From Pseudomonas piscis (GTDB taxonomy: Bacteria > Pseudomonadota > Gammaproteobacteria > Pseudomonadales > Pseudomonadaceae), in the NCBI RefSeq assembly GCF_009380155.1, contig NZ_WHUV01000008.1:80669-144668 (forward strand): a DNA stretch of 64,000 nt, read 5' to 3'. Each line of letters starts with the position of its first letter. Positions within the stretch are counted from its first letter, which is position 1. The notes under the pieces were generated by a model, which was given only the letters and a program-made list of their open reading frames with translations, was not told the origin of the DNA and made no database searches. Shown in pieces: positions 59,601 through 64,000 of the stretch. The position numbers were made by a program, and so were the translations under genes.

Positions 59601-60324
59601 CGGCCCATTGGCGCCAGGGAGCCTTGATCTGCACCAGGGCCGCGCGGCGCTCTTGCAGGCTGGCATCAATCAGCTCGCCGGGCGTCTGGTCCTGTGGATC
59701 GCGTCGCTCATTGCCGAACAACGCCCGGACCCGGGGCAGCAGTTCGGCCGGCCCCACCCAATGGCTGCGCACCCAGTTCAGCGCCTCACCTTGCAGCGGA
59801 TAGCAGAACAGCCGCCAGTAGTCGCGCAGGACCTCGCCCAGCAGATCACTGTGGTCGGTCTCCAGGGTCTGGGTGAACAGGCTGCCGCTGTCGAAAGCGT
59901 GCTCACGCAACATCCGTTGGCACCAACTGTGGATGGTGGAAACCGCAGCCTCATCCATCCATTGGGCAGCGATATCCAGGCGGTTGGCGCAGGCCGCCCA
60001 TTGCTCGGCGCAATACTCTTGGCGCAGTTGCTCGATCAGACCGTCCGGGGCCGGGGTTTCATCGCGGAAGAAGCGGGCGGCCTCGGCCAGGCGGGTGCGG
60101 ATACGTTCACGCAATTCCTTGGTGGCGGCGTCGGTGAAGGTCACCACCAGGATCTGCGGCGGCAGCAGCTCGCGACCAAAGCCTGCGCTCGTGCCGCCAT
60201 GGCCCAGCACCAGGCGCAGGTAGAGTGCGGAAATGGTGAAGGTCTTGCCGGTGCCGGCGCTGGCCTCGATCAGCTGGCTGCCACGCAGGGGAAAAGCCAG
60301 GGCCAGGGGAGTCTGTACAGTCAT
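56635..60324 (-). CDS. recB: Exodeoxyribonuclease V beta subunit RecB
   Basis: A 1229-residue SF1A 3'-5' helicase-nuclease. Walker A EASAGTGKTFT is at residues 20-30; further helicase motifs appear in ALIDEFQDTDPVQYRIFESI (II), IGDPKQAIYAFRGADIYTYL (III) and VVTIHKSKGLEYPLVFLPF (V). The C-terminal nuclease domain carries FIDLTFEHHGRYYVADYKSN (about residue 1110), with the D-x-K catalytic pair. Full length and intact. Its start overlaps the recC stop by 4 bp. Repairs double-strand breaks and loads RecA. Confidence 0.96.
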   Translation of the reverse strand: MTVQTPLALAFPLRGSQLIEASAGTGKTFTISALYLRLVLGHGGTSAGFGRELLPPQILVVTFTDAATKELRERIRTRLAEAARFFRDETPAPDGLIEQLRQEYCAEQWAACANRLDIAAQWMDEAAVSTIHSWCQRMLREHAFDSGSLFTQTLETDHSDLLGEVLRDYWRLFCYPLQGEALNWVRSHWVGPAELLPRVRALFGNERRDPQDQTPGELIDASLQERRAALVQIKAPWRQWAEELREICLQGVASKSVDGRKMQARYFEPWFDKISAWAEDESLEQLDIGTGFSRLTPEGMGEAWKGEPPSHPGLDAMAGLKASLEALPSPDAAVLQHAAQWVGARFEEEKRRRAEMGFDDMLLRLDGALQNDDGGRLASLIREQFPVALIDEFQDTDPVQYRIFESIYRIEDNDPATGLFLIGDPKQAIYAFRGADIYTYLRARQATDGRLHTLGTNFRSSQAMVAAVNHVFLQAEQRPQGRGAFLFRESNGNNPVPFLPVAAQDRQERLQVDGQPLPALNFWLLPSEQPVSGALYRQQQAAACASAIVGLLNGGQQGRSGFVRDQQGCTGLLPADIAILVRDGKEAQAIRTELAARGVRSVYLSDKDSVFAAQEARDLLVWLKACAEPDVERPLRAALASLTLDLPLLELERLNQDELAWEARVMQFRGYRGIWRSQGVLPMLRRLLHDFQLPQALMARSDGERVLTNLLHLCELLQQNAAELDGEQALIRHLAEHLALSGQAGEEQILRLESDEQLVKVVTIHKSKGLEYPLVFLPFICSTKPVDGSRLPLHYHDGAGKPQVSLRPTEQLIAQADEERLAEDLRLLYVALTRARHACWLGVADLKRGNQGSSILHLSALGYLLGGGAALTESTGLQRWLLDLQQGCPAIGVGELPAVDDQRFHPPRNPARLLAPLVPARRAAEHWWIASYSALRISDTLGSASQAPDDPQAQKLFDDERLDPEAPREVIASSGDIHRFPRGPNPGTFLHGLLEWAGEEGFDASPEAITDAVARRCNRRGWQGWIPTLSGWLQHLLQAPMPVGDGQPSVVLGQLDQYRVEMEFWFASHKVDVLKLDELVRQQTHQGAARVTAEPVLLNGMFKGFIDLTFEHHGRYYVADYKSNWLGADDAAYTEQAMEQSILDNRYDLQYVLYLLALHRQLKARLADYDYDRHMGGALYLFLRGTHSASQGVYFARPPRQLIERLDLMFQGRAEPPKAEPAWEQGVLL

Positions 60325-63300
60325 GCGCCGGCCTCCTCGCCGAGGGCCGAGCGCCAGGGTGCATCGAGCAGCGGGCGGTAAAGGGTTTCGGCCCAGGCGC
60401 TGAAGGTTTCATCGGCAATCAATGCGTTGTAGTCGGCGAACTGCCGGGCCAGGGCCGGGCTTTCACGACGTTCGCCCTGGCTGTTCTGGCCATCGCCATC
60501 GTAGGTCTTGCGCGCGGCGGCCGCGGCCTTGTCCGGATCGCCCTGGCCCAGCCAGGCGAAGGCGGTCTTGATCGCCACGGGCAATGGCTGGCGCATGCCC
60601 GCCTGCCAGGCGCGCAGCAAGTCCTCGAGGATCTGCCGGGCCACTTGCGACTCCAAAGGAGCCAGCAACAGGCTGTCATCGCTGGCCACCAGCGCGGTGG
60701 TCAGGCGGTAATCGCTGGCACAGGCCAGCAAGTGGTTGATCCACGGCTTGATCAGCCGGTGCCATTTGCGGGTTTTGGTGGAGCCGATGGCGTTGGCGAT
60801 GGTGGTCACCGCCAGCAAGCCACCGTCGGCCCGCTGGTACAGGGCACTGAGCCAGCCTTCGATCCGTACGCCCTGCACTTCCAGGCTGATGGGCAAGGCG
60901 CTGGCCAGGGGCGTTGGCCACAGGGCCAACAGCTGCCGATAGCGTTGCAGCAGGTCGGGCAGCGGCTCCATCAACTCCCGCTGCAGGCACTCGCCAAAAC
61001 CGGCCATGGGCAGCAGGCCGCTGGCCTGGAGACGCTGGGCCTGGTCCTGCAATGCCTGCTCCGGTTGCTCGACATCGGCCAGCGCGGCCGCAAGCAGGCT
61101 GTCGCTGAGGTTGTAGCGTTGCAGCGCATCGAGGACGAAGGGTTCTTCATCGGCCAGGGGGGCCTCCATCGCTTCGAAGAACACCTTGAGCCGCTGGCTG
61201 AAGAAATGCCGAACCGGGTGGCGCAGGAAATCCTGCAACTGGGCCAGGCTCAGGGGTTCTTCCTGCACGTAGGGCTCCAGGCACTCGGCCACAGCCTGCT
61301 CTTCGCGGTCCTGGTGCAGCACCTGCCACTCCCGGGCATAGCTGAACAGCGGATCGCTGTCGTGGAAATAGCGAGCGCTGAAGGGTTGCAACGGATGCTC
61401 CTGGGTCAGTTCTTCCAACAGCGATTGGCCGTTGTCCGCCAGGTGCCAACCACTGGCCAGGTGATCGCGCAATTGGCCGATCAGTACCGACGCGGGGCGC
61501 TCGCTGTTGTCGCGGATACTGCGGCCGACCCAGCTGATATAGAGCTGGTCACGAGCCGAAAGCAGAGCCTCGAGCAGCAGGTAGCGATCGTCTTCGCGGC
61601 GCGAACGATCGCCCGGACGGTAGTCGCTGCCCATCAGGTCGAAGTCCAGCGGCGGCTGGGCCCGAGGATAGTCGCCATCGTTCATTCCCAAAAGGCACAC
61701 CAGCCTGAAGGGAATGGCACGCATCGGCATCAGGGTGCAGAAATTCACCGCACCGGCGAGGAAGCGCTGGGACAGGCGCCCCTGGTCGAGGCCCGCCAGC
61801 CAGGCTTCGCGGACCACGGTCAGCGGCAGCTCATCTTGCAGGCCCACGGCTTCGCAGGTTTCGAGCCAGGTTTCACGCAGGTCTTCCAGTTGGCCCAGCA
61901 GGTAGTCGTCATGTTCGGTGCTGGCCAGGAAGAACAGCTCCAGCAGATTGTGCAGGCGTTCGCCCCACTGCTCCGGCGCGGCGGGCTGGCAGAGCTGCTC
62001 GTAGGCCAGTTGCAGGGCATCGAGCAGGGCCACCAACGGGCCGATGAGGGCTGCGTCCAGGCCACCGATTTCATCGTAGGGTTCGATTCCGCCACAGGCC
62101 GCGGAACGACCGACGGCATAACCCAGCAGCATCCGCCGCAGACCGAAACGCCAGCTGTTCTGCTCCAGCTCCTGGGGCAGGCCCAATTCGGCCCGTTGTT
62201 CGGCATTCATGCCCCAACGGATGCCGGCACCTTCGATCCAGCGATGCAGGGTGGGCAAGTCGGCTTCGTCGACGCCGAAACGTGCCCGCAGCGCCGGGAC
62301 GTCCAGCAGGTCGAGGATTTCGCTGACCGGAAAGCGGCTGTCCGGAAGCTTCAACAGGTGTTCCACGGCGATCAGCAGCGGGTCGCGGCCACGCTGGCCC
62401 TGGTCGGTGAGAGTAAAGGGGATGAAGCGCCGGTCATCACGCTCCAGCTGGCCGAACACCGCCCGAATATGCGGTGCGTAGCTGTCGATGTCCGGGACCA
62501 TGACGATCACATCCCGTGGGCGCAGATCGGGGTCGGCGCTGAAGCGGGCCAGCAACTGGTCGTGGAGGATCTCCACCTCGCGCTGGGCGCTATGGGCAAT
62601 GTGGAAACGGATCGACTGGTCCTGTTGTGGATCGACCCCTGGCCACAGTTCGCGGGTTTCGCCGAGGGGGCGCAGCTCGAGGATGTCGTCCTGCAGTTGC
62701 TGGAGCATGCTGGCAGGGCGGCTCTCGCTGAACAGGTCGATCCGTCCATCGCGAAAGGCCGCGCGATAACTGTTGGGATCGTCGTAGCTGTCCAGCAGGT
62801 TGATGTAGTCCCGGCCTTGCTTGCCCCAGGCGGCCAGCAAGGGGTGGGCGTGCTGGTGCAGGGTCTCCGGGTCCAGGGCTTGAGGCATGCCAGCCTTGCG
62901 CGCCTGGCGTTTGTACTGGTGGCGCAACAGGTCTTTGTCGGCAACGATATCGGCCCAGTGGTGGCGGCAAGGGTTGTGCACGCAGAGCAACACCTGGCTG
63001 AAGCGAGCCAGGCCGGCCAGGGCTTCCAGCACTTGGGCCGGTAATGAGGAGATGCCGAAGACGATCACCCGGGACGGCAAGCCAGAGGGGGCGGTGTGCA
63101 GGTGGTTGATGCGTTCGATGAAGCGCTGGTGCACACCTGCACGGCTCTGGGCCATGCCTTCGGTGCCAACATCCAGGAGCAGCGCTCGCCATAGCTCGGC
63201 CTGCCAGCAGTTGGCCGAGGTCAGGGGCTTGGGCTCGCCACGGACGTTGCGCAGTTGATGGCGGCCTGCGGCCCAGTCTTCCAGCCAGTCGGCGCGGTAC

Positions 63301-63773
63301 ACCTGGTACTGGTCGAACAGGTCGGCCAGGCGCTCGGCCAACTGATAGCGTTTGCGCAAGTCGCTGTCGTGGGTCAGGAAGCGTTGCAGGGGCTCGAAAT
63401 GGGGCTCGTCGATCAGCTCCGGTAGCAGGCGCATCAATCGCCAGGTCAACGGGGCCTTGTCCAGCAGGGACTTGGGCGGGATTTCGTCGCGTCCCAGTAC
63501 CTGGCGATACAGCTGCCACATGAAGCTGCCGGGCAATTGCACATCGATGGCAGCAGCGATGCCACAACCGCCGGAGTCATCGTCCTCTGGATCTTCGGCC
63601 AGGGCCAGCTTCAACCACTGGGCAATACCGTTGCTCTGGACCAGGGCGATTTCATTTTCCAGGGGAGCCAGTGGGTAACGCCGCATCCAGCTGACCACCA
63701 GGCTGCGCAACTCGTCCAGGCGGTTGCCATGAACCACCATGAAACCAGGGGTGATGGACGAGACGTCCGGCAT
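60321..63773 (-). CDS. recC: Exodeoxyribonuclease V gamma subunit RecC
   Basis: A 1150-residue subunit of RecBCD that holds the complex together and reads Chi. It begins FMVVHGNRLDELRSLVVSWM and has the degenerate helicase folds and an inactive nuclease-like C-terminal domain known for the family; the stretch PMRAIPFRLVCLLGMNDGDY near residue 680 is a strong RecC marker. No catalytic Walker site is seen, as expected. It is the first gene of recCBD, starting about 120 bp past the terminator of an rRNA operon. Confidence 0.95.
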   Translation of the reverse strand: MPDVSSITPGFMVVHGNRLDELRSLVVSWMRRYPLAPLENEIALVQSNGIAQWLKLALAEDPEDDDSGGCGIAAAIDVQLPGSFMWQLYRQVLGRDEIPPKSLLDKAPLTWRLMRLLPELIDEPHFEPLQRFLTHDSDLRKRYQLAERLADLFDQYQVYRADWLEDWAAGRHQLRNVRGEPKPLTSANCWQAELWRALLLDVGTEGMAQSRAGVHQRFIERINHLHTAPSGLPSRVIVFGISSLPAQVLEALAGLARFSQVLLCVHNPCRHHWADIVADKDLLRHQYKRQARKAGMPQALDPETLHQHAHPLLAAWGKQGRDYINLLDSYDDPNSYRAAFRDGRIDLFSESRPASMLQQLQDDILELRPLGETRELWPGVDPQQDQSIRFHIAHSAQREVEILHDQLLARFSADPDLRPRDVIVMVPDIDSYAPHIRAVFGQLERDDRRFIPFTLTDQGQRGRDPLLIAVEHLLKLPDSRFPVSEILDLLDVPALRARFGVDEADLPTLHRWIEGAGIRWGMNAEQRAELGLPQELEQNSWRFGLRRMLLGYAVGRSAACGGIEPYDEIGGLDAALIGPLVALLDALQLAYEQLCQPAAPEQWGERLHNLLELFFLASTEHDDYLLGQLEDLRETWLETCEAVGLQDELPLTVVREAWLAGLDQGRLSQRFLAGAVNFCTLMPMRAIPFRLVCLLGMNDGDYPRAQPPLDFDLMGSDYRPGDRSRREDDRYLLLEALLSARDQLYISWVGRSIRDNSERPASVLIGQLRDHLASGWHLADNGQSLLEELTQEHPLQPFSARYFHDSDPLFSYAREWQVLHQDREEQAVAECLEPYVQEEPLSLAQLQDFLRHPVRHFFSQRLKVFFEAMEAPLADEEPFVLDALQRYNLSDSLLAAALADVEQPEQALQDQAQRLQASGLLPMAGFGECLQRELMEPLPDLLQRYRQLLALWPTPLASALPISLEVQGVRIEGWLSALYQRADGGLLAVTTIANAIGSTKTRKWHRLIKPWINHLLACASDYRLTTALVASDDSLLLAPLESQVARQILEDLLRAWQAGMRQPLPVAIKTAFAWLGQGDPDKAAAAARKTYDGDGQNSQGERRESPALARQFADYNALIADETFSAWAETLYRPLLDAPWRSALGEEAGA

Positions 63774-63893
63774 AAGGGCTTCCTTGGAGAATGCAAAAAG
63801 CTAGGGCGGAACCTTAGCACTGTCACGGAAGGCTGGCAGCCGAGCCGATCAAAGAGCTGTGGGCCGCTATGATTTTTCGTCCGCGCAAAGACA

Positions 63894-63923
63894 AAACCCC
63901 AACTGCTTTCGCAATTGGGGTTT
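63894..63923 (-). terminator. rRNA operon terminator
   Basis: Stem AAACCCCAACTGC (63894-63906) / GCAATTGGGGTTT (63911-63923) with loop TTTC, followed on the minus strand by TGTCTTTG. It lies just 12 bp past the 3' end of the 5S rRNA and separates rrn from recCBD. Confidence 0.88.
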
Positions 63924-63934
63924 CGGAATTTAAT

Positions 63935-64000
63935 CTTGACGATGACCTACTCTCACATGGGGAAACCCCACACTACCATCGGCGATGCATCGTTTCACTG
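63935..64000 (-). rRNA. rrf: 5S rRNA, partial (3' part only)
   Basis: The last 66 bases of the window are the reverse complement of the 3' half of a gamma-proteobacterial 5S rRNA: GTGAAACGATGCATCGCCGA, then GGTTTCCCCATGTGAGAGTA and GGTCATCGTC. The exact mature 3' end (63932-63935) is uncertain. The 5' half and the rest of the rrn operon are beyond the right edge. Confidence 0.92.

Noticed and set aside
1..64000. CRISPR arrays, tRNA genes, integrase or transposase genes
   Set aside because: No regularly spaced repeats, tRNA-like cloverleaf ends or recognisable recombinase proteins were found on either strand.

Overview
The window looks like chromosomal DNA of a fluorescent Pseudomonas, with the P. 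fluorescens group (P. protegens or P. chlororaphis-like) as the best guess. The signs are high GC with strong GC3 bias, Pseudomonas-type REP/REPIN palindromes, a 5S rRNA 3' end typical of the genus, an antABC/kyn tryptophan-anthranilate route, a yfiBNR operon, and many LysR/AraC regulators beside small metabolic operons. Coding density is high. I saw no prophage, CRISPR array, tRNA or complete insertion sequence.

Region 1-9.1 kb: a DMT exporter cut by the window edge with a divergent AraC regulator; a run of poorly characterised membrane, lipoprotein and secreted proteins around a GT39 glycosyltransferase; then an odd accessory locus (5.8-8.3 kb) with a pesticin-type muramidase, a divergent Mor-family (phage Mu-type) activator and two DUF2589-type proteins. 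Region 9-19 kb: an HBM-type chemoreceptor, an AraC regulator, and a LysR / AhpD-like / RND efflux cluster. Region 19-32.5 kb: a GntP permease, RpiR regulator and D-aminoacylase operon; a SulP transporter; gamma-glutamyltransferase; a quinone-redox pair (MdaB plus a YgiN-type monooxygenase); a TauE exporter; and an oxidoreductase-MerR operon behind a textbook MerR-type promoter. Two related MITE-like repeats (26.2 kb and 32.4 kb) lie here.

Region 32.5-47.3 kb is a tryptophan-to-catechol catabolic block. kynB and kynA convert tryptophan to kynurenine, kynU gives anthranilate, and antABC gives catechol. KynR and AntR are the regulators, and two APC permeases and a BenE-like symporter probably handle uptake. 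The kyn genes are split to either side of ant. Candidate operators are visible upstream of antA and kynB.

Region 47.3-64 kb: an Xre/RES toxin-antitoxin pair with an apparent operator; the valine-catabolism pair mmsA-mmsB with a divergent LysR gene; yfiR-yfiN-yfiB (periplasm-controlled c-di-GMP synthesis); and recC-recB-recD (double-strand break repair), which starts just downstream of an rRNA operon whose 5S gene runs off the right edge.
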